A DNA stretch of 64,000 nt from Castanea sativa (GCF_040712315.1 NC_134015.1:59287964-59351963), one strand, 5' to 3'; positions 36,099-48,987 are shown, numbered from the stretch's first letter. Program-made: numbers and translations. Notes: a model not told the origin generated them from the sequence alone.

Positions 36099-36435
36099 GG
36101 GTAAAATACTATTTTGGTCTTTAAATGTTATTAGACGTTTGTTTTTCATCTTTAAACTATTGAAATGTTCATTTTTTGTCCATAAACTATTGAAATGTTC
36201 ATATTTCGTCCTTAAATTATTGAAAATGTTTTATTTATGTTCTTAAACTTTACTTAAAGTTTATTTTTCATCCCTAAACTATTGAAATTGTTCTTTTTTA
36301 ATCCTTATTTTTGTCTCTATATTATTTTAAAAACTTTTTACAAAGTTTAGAGATGAAAAAAGAATTTTTTTTTTTAAATTTAAGAATGAAAAACAAACTT
36401 TTAATAAAATTTAAGGACCAAAATAGTATTTATCC
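36099..36435. mobile_element. Mutator-like MITE with internal tandem units
   Basis: Left GGGTAAAATACTATTTTGGT and the reverse complement of the right, GGATAAATACTATTTTGGTC, are inverted repeats. The flanking 9-mers TAGATGGAA (36090-36098) and TAGATAGAA (36436-36444) differ at one base, fitting a Mutator-type 9-bp duplication. Inside are several degenerate copies of CTAAACTATTGAAATGTTCA on the left. Confidence 0.75.
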
Positions 36436-36444
36436 TAGATAGAA

Positions 36445-39400
36445 TTACCTTAATTTTGGACAAGATTCTCAGCTTTTAGTTGTTGCAGAATGTTTAAGTC
36501 TTTCTATTTCCTTTCAAGGAGTAGCTCATCTATGTTAGTTGTGCTCGTTTATGAAATTTTGCAAATGTTCTTGAGTTCATGCACAAATTCACTTGGTTTT
36601 CGAAGCATTGCTTTGTTTGAACTTTGAAGGACCTTAATTAGCTAGAATGGTGAGAATGATTAGACTATGTGTTTTGAATTTAGAATAGAAAAGTTAACGA
36701 ATATTCTAAGAATATCTATTTAATAAATATTTTTAGAAAATTTATCTCGTAATGAATTTGGATCACCTTTTTGAAACTTTTGCCTCCCTTATTTCGGTAA
36801 AAAAAAAATTATTGCTTCAAACAACACCATCCATATTATTATAATATATTTATTATAAAAAAAAATTTTTAAAAAATATTTGCTTTAAATTTGATGAGGG
36901 TCTATATTCATAAATCAATAAAAGTTATTTAAGTCTATATATTTATTTTTCAATCTTCTCAAATTTCCAACAATCCTATTAATTCCTACCAATTATATAT
37001 ATATATCTAAAGATAAAAATTGGTATATCATCTCATAAAAAGAAAAGGGTATATAATTTTGATCCCATTGTTATCCATATGTACTATGATTTATCCATTG
37101 TTATCCACGCATGGATAATATCCAAAGGTAAAACCAAAAAGCTCAAAATTAAAGAATCAGAAATGATGAAGAAGACAGAAAATGGTAGACAGACTCAGTG
37201 GAAGATGGATGGATCCAGCTGTACATAATATTGTACAATTTTGGTACGGTACTATTGCACCGGTCACTGGTACTCGTGGTGTGGGGAAGAACTTGACAGC
37301 TATCTCCTTTTGTTTGTGCATGGGTTGGGTGGGGCGCCAATTTCACATTTTCAAAATAAGTGTCCAGCTTATATTATCCATTATTTTAAGGAAATTTTTA
37401 TCAAGAATTGGAAAAATTCTTAAAATGTTTCACAATTTTTTTAGATTTATATGATAATGTTGTTTAAATAATAAAAGCTGTTATTTAAATAGTACGAATA
37501 GACTTTTTATTTTCTCATAAAATTTTTTAAAAATTGATTTATTAATATAAAATTTAGCTTACTTTTAATATATTTTTATCTGAAATCTTATTTTATTTTA
37601 TTAAAAAATTATTTTATCATGTATTAGATAAATAAAATGTGAAAATTGAAACTCTCACATTACATATTTAAAATAAGGATTTTGTTAATGTGTGTCCTAA
37701 GGGTACACAATAATTAATTATTTTTAAAAACATTTTTTTGAAAATTGAAAAATTATTAACAGATTTTTTTAATTTTTAAAAAAATATTTTCAAAAATAAA
37801 TGACTTAAAGCACACATTAACCAGATCTTTAAAATAAAATGATATTCAATTAAAAAAAAAAAAGTACATAAGTATGTGTAAGTAAAAATCTTGAAAAAAT
37901 TACTCTTTTTAGATCGACGGCGATTTTAAGAGTGAGAACGAGAGAGTCTATGTCGGTTTTGCTGTCTTTGAATCTGAAAGCTCATTGATTCCTGTCATTG
38001 CTATGTACGTTATTATTATTATTTTCGCCGACACAACGTATGAGAGATTCATTGGAACAAAGATTTTCTCATATATACTTTCATTGATTTGATCTCTCAA
38101 ATCCCCATTTTAGTTGGAACAAAGATTTCATTGGAACTTTAATACCTTCTACCAAATACATCACCATGCATGCTGCATTTGCTGTTTAACACAAATCTCA
38201 AAATGATTAGACGTAATTCGTTGTGCATTGTTTTTTTTTGGAACTCTATGCATATTCATACTATACGTATTCATCCTTTCCCAAGCAGAATGTTCCTACA
38301 CTTTTGGGACTCTAGCTAAATTTGGATTCCCTCAAGTTTTACTAACTAACGAATGTAATTAGAATATATATTAATAAATTATTTTATAAATTTTTTAATG
38401 AAAAAATGATTAACTGTTTTGATAGTTTTTTCAATTTTTTATAAAAATTTTCTCAAAATAGATGATTAACGTATCCTCTAAGAGCATACACTAATCAGAC
38501 CCTTCACTTAAACTCTACTCCTACAACTTTTATGACATCATTCTTATATTGACTCACTCCTTTTCTTTATTCCACTCTTCATAGCTTATTATTTCAAGAT
38601 TATAACAAAAGTTGTGACATAAAATTGATGTTCATAAACTTCTTATTTAAGATTTATTTGTTTTGTTTTCATGTAAACTTTCGTACTAAGTATTACTAGT
38701 AAGTTAGTTAAGCGAATTTGGTTTGGTTCAAGAGAACGAAATATTTTGATATCAATTAACACTCGAGAACCGATTCAACCATATATTAGCCTAAGTACAT
38801 GAAGATAATGTATTAACTTAAATAGCATGTTTTATACATTTTTTTATAAGAATAATTAATTATTTTTCTTGTACCAATTCAAACATTTGAAAAAACCTTA
38901 ATACAAACTAGTATTGATCGGTATTTTATCCAGTACATTTTATAGGGTACCGCTTTAAGGGCCGATACAATACATATCAATTGGTATCAATGAAAAATTG
39001 GCTACTTTAATTATAATACCGTTTTTTTTTACCTAGCCATAACATGAACTTCTATAATTATGCAATTCAAAGATTTAAACTATTCAATGGTGAGATCACA
39101 CTCAATTTTCATATGCAACACGTGTATTTACAATTTTACATATATGAATGGTTTGGATTCATTCGTATATTATAGAGAAGAATATTATTGAGAACTTATA
39201 TATGCTGTGTAGCCCAACTTTTGAACACAAATAATTGCTTTGAATTTGGGGCAAGTTAGGATGCTCCCTTAAACAATGTCTATATGGAATAAGGACCAAA
39301 GATACCTCTTTTAAGTTTGTGGCAGTGTGAATGAACTAGATTCTGTTTCATATAAGGAATTTTCTTCTTTTACGCCATATATAAATACTTGCAGAAAGAA

Positions 39401-39924
39401 TTGGAGTCCCACAATGGTCAATGTCAATCATAGTCATTGTTTCAATAATAAACCAAAATCAAAGGATAAATATTTTTGCGTGCATACACCTTAATGCATA
39501 TACTCTTACACACAACTAAAATTACGACTTAAAATCATAATTTTAAATTTTAATCAATTAAAAGCAGTATTTCAATTGCTTTTCTTGGTTGCATATAACA
39601 CGTATCCATTAAGATATGCAATAAACATTACTCTTTATCAAAATCCTAATTTCAATTCAATCATTCTTTGTTTAAAAGAAAAAGACAGAGCTTGTTTCTC
39701 TTTCATCTCTAAGCCCAACAAATGGTACCTATAGCTTAGTTGTGATCTCTTAGACATGACGTGTAGGGCACGTCAGGCCTAAGAAGTAAGGACCCATGAT
39801 AGTACTGTCCCGAAAATTTGGTGTTACCTGACTAATAATAGACTTACCAACTAACAAAAAAAAACACATGTTATAAAATTAACTTTCTGTTTTTCTCTTA
39901 AAAGTTCGCTTGGTACTTGCAGGA
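36445..39924. other. AT-rich intergenic DNA with MITE relics
   Basis: No gene. 37677-37829 is a MITE (GGATTTTGTTAATGTGTGTC and complementary right end AAAGATCTGGTTAATGTGTG). 38385-38503 is a partial relative. About 38890-39010 (GGGTACCGCTTTAAGGGCCG) resembles a piece of the hAT-type element at 31189-31840. Confidence 0.45.
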
Positions 39925-40080
39925 GGAAAATTATTGAATATTTTGAGAGTATTATAAATACGTATTCCTTTTTATTATATAAATTGTAGGTTCTACCATA
40001 AATTTAATTAGTGACTCACAATTATGTAAAAAGAGAAAGTACGTATATATGGTATTCTGAGAGTACTCAACAATTACCCC
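39925..40080. mobile_element. Short inverted-repeat MITE
   Basis: Left GGAAAATTATTGAATATTTT and the complement of the right, GGGGTAATTGTTGAGTACTC, form imperfect terminal repeats. The middle contains CTACCATAAATTTAATTAGTGACTC, related to the core of 32011-32171. Confidence 0.5.
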
Positions 40081-40638
40081 TAACAAGAAACCAAATAAAT
40101 TAATTGGTGCTACGTAATGAAATCCTGTATTTAACACAGAAATAAAAATCCTCATTGAAGTTTATTGATTTGAGAGACAAATAATCTGGTTGAAGTTAGG
40201 TAGTAAAGATTTGTTAGTTGAGATCGAGTTGGGTATGATAAGATTTATCTTTTTAGTACTTTGAACCAAATTTAATTAGTATCTGTATGTGTGTACTGTG
40301 GCCTCAGCAACAACATGTACTTTTGTGTAAGTTTCTTAATTTCATGCTCAATTTTCATCATGTGTTGTGTGCCAATTAATTGTTGTTGATTAATCTTAAA
40401 GATTTCTATATATATATATACACACACATTTATCTCAAGCAAAATTAGATTGGGCCCAGACTGGATCATATATAGCTCTGCCTTTAAATAAAATCTAATT
40501 TATATTGGGTCCATAAAAAGATGAGTGGGGTGGGTTGACGTGGACCTCAGAGCACCAAGCTATATTGAAAGTTGGACATGATTTACACGTTGCGTTGCAT
40601 GAGTTTTCTAATTCTACTTTGCCTTTGTCATTATTATT

Positions 40639-40713
40639 GAGTGCTAAATTCTATTATTTTGTGCTCCTACCCTAGTGAGTGCTAAATTCTATTATTTTGT
40701 GCTCCTACCCTAC
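40639..40713. repeat. Perfect tandem duplication of a 38-bp unit
   Basis: The unit starting GAGTGCTAAATTCTATTATT occurs twice head to tail with no differences over about 36 bp, so it is recent. Confidence 0.9.
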
Positions 40714-40797
40714 GCATTATGCATGCTGCTACACGAAACAACTATCATATATAGTTGCATAATTCTCCAAGATTAACTAACTTTTTTGCCTTTTTTT

Positions 40798-40803
40798 CTT
40801 CTT

Positions 40804-40833
<30 letters not shown>
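40798..40833. repeat. (CTT)n microsatellite
   Basis: About 12 CTT units. Confidence 0.95.
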
Positions 40834-40834
<1 letters not shown>

Positions 40835-40839
40835 GTTAG

Positions 40840-41400
40840 TTCCTTAGGTTTCTCAAATATAAATTAACGCATGTTAGTAGTGTGAAAAAGCATAATCAAT
40901 GCCTAAGAAATACTTTTTTTATGGGCCTATTAAGGAATTAATACTTTTAATTTGAACTGTAATTAGTGCACACTCTTTGAAATTTGATTTCATTAATGTA
41001 TTTGATTGTTATATAAAAAAGAATAGATTGAAAGTTTATTTATTTATGTTAAAATCCGGGATAAGATTTAAATTTGTATGTTAATGAAATTAATAATAAA
41101 ATAATAGCTTAAAAGTTTATAAATATATTAGAGATACTTTGAGCACACGTTTAAATAGACATAATTTTTTTTCTTTCATATTATGAATTATATGAGAAAT
41201 ATATTTTAATAGATTAAATACACCTTATTCATCAATATTCTGAGTTAGTTCTTCTGGGTTAACCAGAACCTTTGGTATATCACCAAGTACATCTTCTAGA
41301 TTCGTAAATAATTCAAAGGTGCTAGCTAAAAGTTGTCAAAATTAATGGTAATTTATAATGATTGTATTTTATTATAGAGCAAATATACCAGTTTTTTGTA
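40840..41400. other. AT-rich spacer, no gene
   Basis: No supported frame or repeat border. Confidence 0.4.
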
Positions 41401-41562
41401 AGTTCTAGTTAGTTCAACTGGTAAAATCTCTGATAATTGAATAAGAAATTTAGGATTCAATCCTCGCTTACACAAAAAACCTATTGGTGTCTTGGTCAGC
41501 TGATAAAAGACTATCATTAGGAGCGGACGTCATAAGTTGAAACTCTCTCAATATATCAATTT
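41401..41562 (+). mobile_element. tRNA-derived SINE
   Basis: An A-box TAGTTCAACTGG (about 41409-41420) and a B-box-like GGATTCAATCCTCG (about 41452-41465) have RNA polymerase III spacing. They are followed by a non-tRNA body (GGTGTCTTGGTC, AGGAGCGGACG) and a T-rich end. It is distinct from the SINE at 19009. Confidence 0.6.
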
Positions 41563-42329
41563 TTTTTTTATACGTAGAGTTTGAACCTTAAATCTCTCAT
41601 TCGTATGCCCTTCACCAAATTGGAGCAGATCTCTAAAAACTACAACGGCCTACATATATAGCATTTGATGCGTTTATATTTGCATGACAAGCTGGTAACA
41701 TATGTACCATTTGAATCTGAATATCCTAAGATCATGGGAAATGTTGGAGAAGCTTAATTATTTGCATGCACAAATACAAAAGGTAGAGGTGAATGGAAAT
41801 AGTGGAGTTGGGATGATGGTTGCTATGAATAATTATTGTTGTTTAGCTCAATTTACTTTAACCTAAACTAAATGGTAAAGGGAAAAAGAATGATTAAGTA
41901 GCTAGCTAGTCATCACGTTCCCCACAAGTGAAGGAAATTAATGCCCCCTTTGTTCGTGCACCTAGAATTTTAGATTCTTGGATGAAGTAAAGTTTTTTTT
42001 TTTTTTTTTAAATGAAAGAGTCGAAGTAAAGTCGTTTTACCTGTTTGGCTCAGTTAGGCAAACGTGTGTGTGTTTTAAAAAGCTTGAGGACCTTTAAAAA
42101 ATTGGTGAATAAAAATGCTTAAGGTAGTAATTAAGGGTGAGGTTGGTTAAGTTTTTTGAAACTGAGCTTTTTGAAAAAGTTGGGTTTTCAAAAAGTGCGG
42201 TTTGAAACAGGGTTTTTTGAAAAAAGACAAATGTTTGGTAAAAACTGTTAAAATGTATTTTTTGAAAAAGTTGAGTGTATAGCTAGTACTTATAAAAATG
42301 TCAGTTTGAGGGGTAAATTACCTAAAATG

Positions 42330-42386
42330 ACAATGTATATTTAAGAGAGTTTATTTCATACTTAAATCAACTATTTCATATACTTA

Positions 42387-42445
<59 letters not shown>

Positions 42446-43368
42446 CAATAATAATAATTATAAGGACCAAAAAATCATATAACAAACAGACTACCACAAT
42501 TCGTTCTTTGATTAGAGATCTGAATACAATGAATTTTTGTAGAGATGGTAACAACAACAAAGTCCCTTTTTATGTGTTTTTCCTCTCTTATTTATATCCT
42601 TTGCCCTTATCATCTCAGCCCTACACCTTTCCATCTACTCAATTCCCTCCTCTGACACCTGTCCATCGGTAATGGAGAAACGCTCTAACTTTGTGTTATG
42701 TACTGTTCAGGTCATATCTATATTAATGCAACGGATAAAGTCAGTATTCCCTATTTAATGCGGCCAGAATGGTTGGTACAGGACATTTAATGCGACGCGT
42801 ATAGTTATCCAGTCACACCCAGATATTTGCAATATGTCCCCTACATCATCAATCTCTTTTTCTTCCTTTACCCGCCCATTCCACTTCATCCTCGGGCATA
42901 TTTCTTTATTCTCCTCTGCTCATTAGACCTTTCAGTATGTCTCTGGGTCTTCGGCTCTTTGGATCCTCGGGTCTTCAAATCTTCGGCACCTCACAATAAT
43001 AATATTGGTATTATTTTAATAATGTTTGTGTTTAGTTCTTTTTAGTGTCATAATTATTTGTGATTACCATTAATGACTTCTTATCAATATTAATTAAATC
43101 TAAATAATTTTTGTCATCATGAAGCACAAAATGAAAATGTAAAAAGATGATAACATACATACCAATAATCCAAGTTTAAATTGTATTACACAAAAATGTA
43201 AAAAGATGATAAAATACATACCAATAATCAAAGTTTAAATTGTACTATATAAAAATGTAAATGACAATGTATATTTAAGAGAGTTTATTTCATACTTAAA
43301 TCAACTACTTCATATACTTAATTAAAAAAAAAAAAACTAACAATAATAATAATAATAATAACAACAAC

Positions 43369-43402
<34 letters not shown>

Positions 43403-43605
43403 TTGGTATTATTTTAATAATGTTTGTGTTTAGTTCTTTTTAGTGTCACAATTATTTGTGATTACCATTAATGACTTCTTATCAATATTAATTAAATCTA
43501 AATAATTTTCATCATGAAGCACAAAATGAAAATTTAAAAAGATGATAACATACATACCAATAATCCAAGTTTAAATTGTACTACATAAAAATGTAAAAAA
43601 ATGTA
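42330..43605. repeat. Tandem duplication; first copy carries an LTR insertion
   Basis: The segment starting ATGACAATGTATATTTAAGA (42330) repeats from 43261. Both copies run through TTCATACTTAAATCAACTA, an (AAT)n tract, TTTTAATAATGTTTGTGTTT and CCAATAATCCAAGTTTAAAT. Copy 1 contains an extra 537 bp (42459-42995) inside the AAT tract. Copy 1 also has an internal 60-bp tandem repeat (AAAAATGTAAAAAGATGATA unit) that copy 2 has only once. Confidence 0.85.
42459..42995. repeat. Solo LTR-like insertion
   Basis: The insert starts TATAAGGACC (first dinucleotide TA where TG is expected) and ends GGCACCTCACA. It is flanked by ATAAT on both sides, although the site is an AAT microsatellite, so the duplication is weak evidence. 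It is absent from the second copy of the tandem duplication. Its GC content is clearly higher than its surroundings, with CTCGGGTCTTC-type units near the 3' end. Confidence 0.6.
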
Positions 43606-43693
43606 GTATAAGATATTATAAAAAAAGAAAAAGACAACTACTAATTGTTATCCCCAAATGGAATTAGCAGTGGAATCACGAAAAACCACCATC

Positions 43694-44257
43694 TTAGGGT
43701 CTGTTAAAGATCATGAGTTCAGCTCTAGTTGCTGCAGCATCCCTAAACATTCTATCAAGTTGTTGTAATTTCTGTAGACATTTATGTCGAAATTTTGAAG
43801 CTTTGGGTACTTCCTACAAAATGTAATTGTTATTTCACTCATATTACAATAATATACATAACTGTCTCCAACTAACTACATATTAATAAAATACTCAGCT
43901 CACCTTCAACTTCAACTTCATGTCCCACCAATCATCACTAGCATCAATCGTTCCTTTCACTGCATCCCAACCTAAACTTGTGTCAAGACCCTTCAATTTT
44001 TCCCACGCTCTCCAATCTGCTTTTAATACATCCCACCTACTTTTTAATTGGTCCTTATCATAGTTTAGACCAGTCTCATCACTTAATTTGATCACCAAAT
44101 TGCTCCATCCTTTGGGACTTAAGGCAGCAAAGATTGTTCTATTCCCAGCTTCAATCTCTTCCATACAAAGGTTACAAAAAGTAAATGTCCAACTTGGATT
44201 TCCCCATAATGCTCTTGCTTTTTTTGCTTCGGAGTTGGAAGTGGTGTTTTTACCCAT
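43694..44257 (-). CDS. Myb/SANT-like DNA-binding protein (L10-interacting MYB-like), 157 aa
   Basis: Exon 44257-43904 joins 43813-43694 (donor AAG|GTGAGC, acceptor TTTTGTAG). The ATG directly follows a splice acceptor (TTAACTCTATAG|ATGGG), implying an untranslated 5' exon. A donor GTTGTAG|GTAAAAG at 46155 in a C/T-rich exon fits, giving an intron of about 1.9 kb. Residues 15-118 form the Myb/SANT-like domain: FCNLCMEEIEAGNR, KGWSNLVIKLSDETG, QLKSRWDVLKADWRAW, LGWDAVKGTIDASDDWWD. The C-terminal exon (KFRHKCLQ...ELMIFNRP) is shorter than in typical relatives of about 250-300 residues, so the protein may be truncated. The usual role is DNA binding, in Harbinger elements as transposase partner. 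Confidence 0.75.
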
Positions 44258-45095
44258 CTATAGAGTTAAGCAACCATAAAAAATGCAAAAAAAATAGAAT
44301 TCATAATTATAAACTCTTTTGCCACAGAGGACAAACATTTTACAAATCATGACAACGAATCAAACATTGAATAATTAACACAATTACTCTAGAAGCACCA
44401 ACCCACCATAGCATGAGATTGATTCCCAAAAAAAAAAAAAAATAATAATAATAATGATTTGGTGTGAAACAATTGGTTTAAGGCTAAAGCATTAAAATAG
44501 AAAGGTCAATTTCTTTTGAAGAGACAAAGGTCCGTTTCAATGATGACACCCACTAGACCAAAAAGGTCAATTGCAATTTTTGATGAAAGAATTTTGCTTT
44601 ACTATAGTTTGATGAAATTTTTTTGCTTTGCTATAGCATTGGGAATGTAAAACACAATTTTAGTCTTTGCAAAGAGCCGATTATCTAAGAGTCCTCATAA
44701 AACCAGGTGATAATATTACAGACATTAATAAACTCAAGTGATCAGAATCCAACCATTCACTTAAGTACACTCCAATGGAAACAATAATCAACAATGATCA
44801 AAAGTATGCCCTAAGAGCTCTTATTGGGGAACCTAGCCACCCAAGACAAAAATAATAAAGAAAAAAGGTATAAGGCACAACAAAAATGAGCATTCCTAGA
44901 AAATATAGTATGCCCCTTACAATCATTCACATAAATAGTTCCCAATTTCTTTTTTGCAGGAAGGAATGGGGCCACAAATGGTAACTAACATGCACAAACA
45001 AATCAAACTAGAGGCAATATTTAAGGCATGTAAACAAGCCAAGTAGAAACATAAAGCTAGTTCTAGTTGAACTTGGTTCCAGCTAGACCAATCTA

Positions 45096-45195
45096 AAAAG
45101 CCGGGGTTCAAGTCTCCAAAAGGAAATTTCACACACATATACACTTAGATTAGGCTAAAGTAAAAATTCTATCTTGTAAAAAAAAAAAAAAACAA
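45096..45195 (+). mobile_element. 5'-truncated SINE, same family as 19009-19155
   Basis: It starts inside the B-box region (GGGGTTCAAGTCTCC), then has TTTCACACACATATACACTT and the same TTCTATCTTGT end with a 15-nt A tail. Confidence 0.7.
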
Positions 45196-45372
45196 TTTCA
45201 AGAACTCAGAGAAAACATTACAACATTATGAGGTACCACGGCTCTAATAATTCGTTTCTCTTCATCATAAGCAATCGTGCATCAACATTCTAATTTACCT
45301 CCAACTTCTCCCACTCTAAGGCAGTATGTCAAACTAAATAATCTTACCAGGTTTCCTTACAATTATGAATGG

Positions 45373-45374
<2 letters not shown>

Positions 45375-45422
<48 letters not shown>
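45375..45422. repeat. (TA)n microsatellite
   Basis: About 23 TA units. Confidence 0.97.
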
Positions 45423-45425
<3 letters not shown>

Positions 45426-46468
45426 AATGAGTATGAACTTGGAATTTAGAAAACATAGGAACTATTTCTCTTCACAAAACTCTCTCTTTCTCTCTTTTTT
45501 CATGCTATTGCTATTGCTATGTCTTTTTTTAGTGTTTCTACACAACTAGAGGACAAGCATTTTACAAACCATGACAATGAATCAAACACATACAAGACAA
45601 CAAAATTGCTTTAAAAAGTCAAACCTGAAACAAAAACTAAAATACCCAATTCCAAAGAAGACCCAAATCATGCTTAAACTTAAAAAATCAGATCTCAATC
45701 CAAAGTGACTTGAACAGAGAAAGGGGGGTTGGACGATTTTTTGTCATAAATTAAAAGGTGTCTTAAACATGGAAATATATAGAGCATGTAAAGACAAAGC
45801 ATATATCCACAAAAGAAAAAAAAAAAAAAATACAAAGCATGTGCCCACAAATTTTTTCAGTACCCAAAAGAGAACAAATAGGTCATTAGCATGAGCAGAT
45901 AAAGCATGCATAGATTTGAAAAAATTTCAACAAATATTTCAGAATCTTTGGTGGTACTTGGTGGTTTTTGGTAGCAGATCAGTGTTGCTTGGTGTTTTGT
46001 TGATCAAAAACTCCACCTTCAAAATGTTTTTCTCAAATCAGATATAGACATAAATAAAATTTTAAAAAAATATATACAAAGGAGAAGAAGAAGAAGCAGA
46101 AAGACGAAGACGAGGAAGAAGATTGCCGACAGATGAGGCAAGAGAGACTTTTACCTACAACAGCACGGAGAGGATAGTAGCAGCACGAAGAGGCTTGTTC
46201 TGTAGCAGAGTAGAGAGATGAGAGGAATCCGGCGTGAGGTGAGCTCTAGAGAGGTGTTATCCTTTGATTTATCAAAGGGTAAAATTGGGTTTTCAATAAA
46301 ATATTTGGGCAATTTGGTAATTGAAGACAACCTTTAACGGTAATATTTATGAAACGTGCATTGGCTTTTGCAAAAGGCTCTGAAGAGTTGTCTTGTTTTA
46401 AAGTGGACTTCCTTCACATTTCAAGACGCAATTTTTTAGAAAAAATAACTTTTAAAACCTTACTAAAC

Positions 46469-46485
46469 GCGCGCGCGCGCGCGCG

Positions 46486-46544
<59 letters not shown>
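46469..46544. repeat. (GC)n(AC)n(AT)n compound microsatellite
   Basis: About nine GC units pass into about eight AC units and then about 20 AT units. All three alternate purine and pyrimidine, so the tract could adopt Z-DNA or cruciform forms. Confidence 0.95.
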
Positions 46545-46546
<2 letters not shown>

Positions 46547-46641
46547 GAGAATCCATATATTATTTTTTTGGTTTCAAAAAACACTTTGCGCCTTCAAAAA
46601 ACGCTTTTTGCCATAGGAAAGTGCAAACAAGCGGGCAATAA

Positions 46642-48987
46642 AAGCCCCTTGTAGCTCTTTTACAAATTTGCCAAATGGGCTCAAAAATGGCTTAAGCTCC
46701 CAACACCCTTTTATGAGATTCCCAACACAATTTGCAATGCAATACACAGGCAAAATTATCTTAATTGTAAGACTTTTTTATGAAATGCCCCTCTCACAAT
46801 ATATGGAAAAAAAAAGCTTCATTTCACTATTTTATGAGAAAAACGCTCTATTATTCGTAGTCTCGTGATATACTTTTTTTTTTTTTTTTTTCAAATATAT
46901 CAAGTTTATTTCCTTTGCCAGGAAATTTTTTTCTTCATTTTTTCTCTAGACAATGCACCAAACAGTTACCTATAACCTTTCACCACTCCATGAACTCTGA
47001 TAAAAGTTCGAAACCCCTAAATTTCTGTAAGAGTGGACAAAGATTAATTACTAGCAAATTTTAGAATCACAGCCTCAGTAGAATTCATGAATCCAGTCAT
47101 TAGAATACAATTCACTTTTTTTTTTTTTAGTATTCCCAATGATATTATATCCTTTGATCATCATCTTTCTCTCTTTTTCAATATGTTTCTTTCCGACACT
47201 CTTGATTCTCAAATTTCCCATTAATTAACTTTTTAATGTCTAGTCCAAATCAATTTATATTTCTAGCACTAGTCCATAACCACACGACTCATATATCATT
47301 AAAGGTGGATGTATGCATTCAGCTGGGACGGGCCTAAAGATGTGAAGATGCAATTTGAAAGTATATTTTGAAAAAGAAGTGTAAAAAAAGTGAGCCTGAT
47401 CTGCTCATGTACCATGGTTAGCTTAATTTGCAGCTACCTAATAATTTGTTTGATCGGAACATGGTTCAACAAGGGTTTAGAATATTCTCTAAGGTTTTTA
47501 AGGTAAATCCATATGATCCATCATGTAATATCTAAAATCATATGATCTATTTATTTTACCATGACATCAATAATTTAAAATAAACACACACAAAAAAAAG
47601 AAGATAATTAACGTTTTTTTTAATATAATAAGAATATGGTAAAATAAATTTACTGTTTTCAAAACGGATGTAAAGGATTTAATAACCCTATAGACTAATT
47701 ATAAAAAAATTTGGAAAATTATGATCCATGATAAAGCTACTCCTGTCATTTTGTTTCATATATGCGATATAGGTTTTATTCGTAGAGGAGCCTATATGAT
47801 GGCCCATTACCATTAAGCACGGGCTGCTAGCTTCTCCTTAGGTTTGGAGGCTCACTTCATCTCCTCCATCCCTATGTGGGTGTTTCTTTGTTGAGAGAGA
47901 TGGGCTAGTCCTCCTAGTCATTTTGGTTTTTTTTAATGCTTTTATTATCTCATTCATTCAGCCCAACAACAACCACAACAATAATAATAATAATAAAAGG
48001 AAGAAGGAAATTTGAATAATGAAAAGAAAAATGCTAAATTTATTAATTATTTTACATTTCAAAAAAACTATTGATTCGATGAGTGATTATTGGTAAATTA
48101 AAAAGTGACGTTAGTGGTAGGTCCAGATATAAACTAATAAGAATTTTTCATATCAACTGTTTGTTAGAATGTTATAAAATAGTTTGTGTCTGTCTATAGT
48201 ATTACTTTATGGAAATGGTTAACTTCAAAACTAGATTAGAAAAAAAAAAAAAAATCTCCAATCTACGTGGCAATCAATACAACTATACACATATACTTTT
48301 AGTCACATTATCTATTTAATAAGTTATGTGACTTATTTAAATAATACACCTAAATAGTTTTATGAGCTAGTATATAACAAGTAAGAGAAGATTCCTTTAG
48401 ATCGGTTTGTCAAAAATTTGTGTCAAATAAATAATATACGGCGGGTTTGACATCATAATCAACTTCTCAATTAAAAATAATTTGGGGGTATAGTTGCCTA
48501 CAATTACTTTATTTTTTTATTTAGAAAAACAAGAGTATTAAAGTTTTTTTGAGTACCTAACTATTCTCTTTAGCATATGTACTATTTAGTCTCTTGTCCA
48601 ACGCATACTAGGTTGTTATTAGGAATAATCCTGGGTGGCTTTAAGATGCTGATTGGAGGTTTCATCATTAGACTTTAGAAACCATTAAGCTAATCCTTTT
48701 GAGGTTTACCAAACACTTTGTAATATCTTTAAGAAGCGAGAAATTTATGCAAATTGGACTCTCTTAAAGGTACTCAAACACTATTTAATTTATTATTATC
48801 AACAAATGAAAGATCGACAAATTAGAGAATAGAACAAACATTTTAATTTTTATTCACTTAGCCACCAAAAGAAATATGGAAGTGCAAGAAGCTAAACTTA
48901 GGGACAAAAGAAAAAGAAAAAAATGCAACCAACTGTCAACATACAAGTTGACAATAAACGATAAATGATTATATGAAACTTGAAGAT
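46642..48987. other. AT-rich intergenic DNA, no gene
   Basis: No supported gene. T-runs and an (AAT)n run near 47980 are present. About 48030-48190 (AAATGCTAAATTTATT, GTGACGTTAGTGGTAGG) looks like a worn MITE. Confidence 0.4.

Larger units (their letters stand above)
42135..46638 (-). mobile_element. Candidate PIF/Harbinger-derived element carrying a Myb/SANT-like gene
   Basis: The evidence is indirect. The flanking trinucleotides are TAA (42132-42134) and TAA (46639-46641), the Harbinger target size. The ends, GGGTGAGGTTGGTTAAGTTT and the complement TTGCCCGCTTGTTTGCACTT, are only weakly alike. Both ends have subterminal GCTTTTTG/CAAAAAGCG blocks. The gene inside is of the Myb/SANT-like class that Harbinger elements use as their second protein, and its 5'-UTR exon lies close to the right end. 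No DDE transposase is present. The interior has a tandem duplication, a solo LTR and a SINE fragment. Confidence 0.4.
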
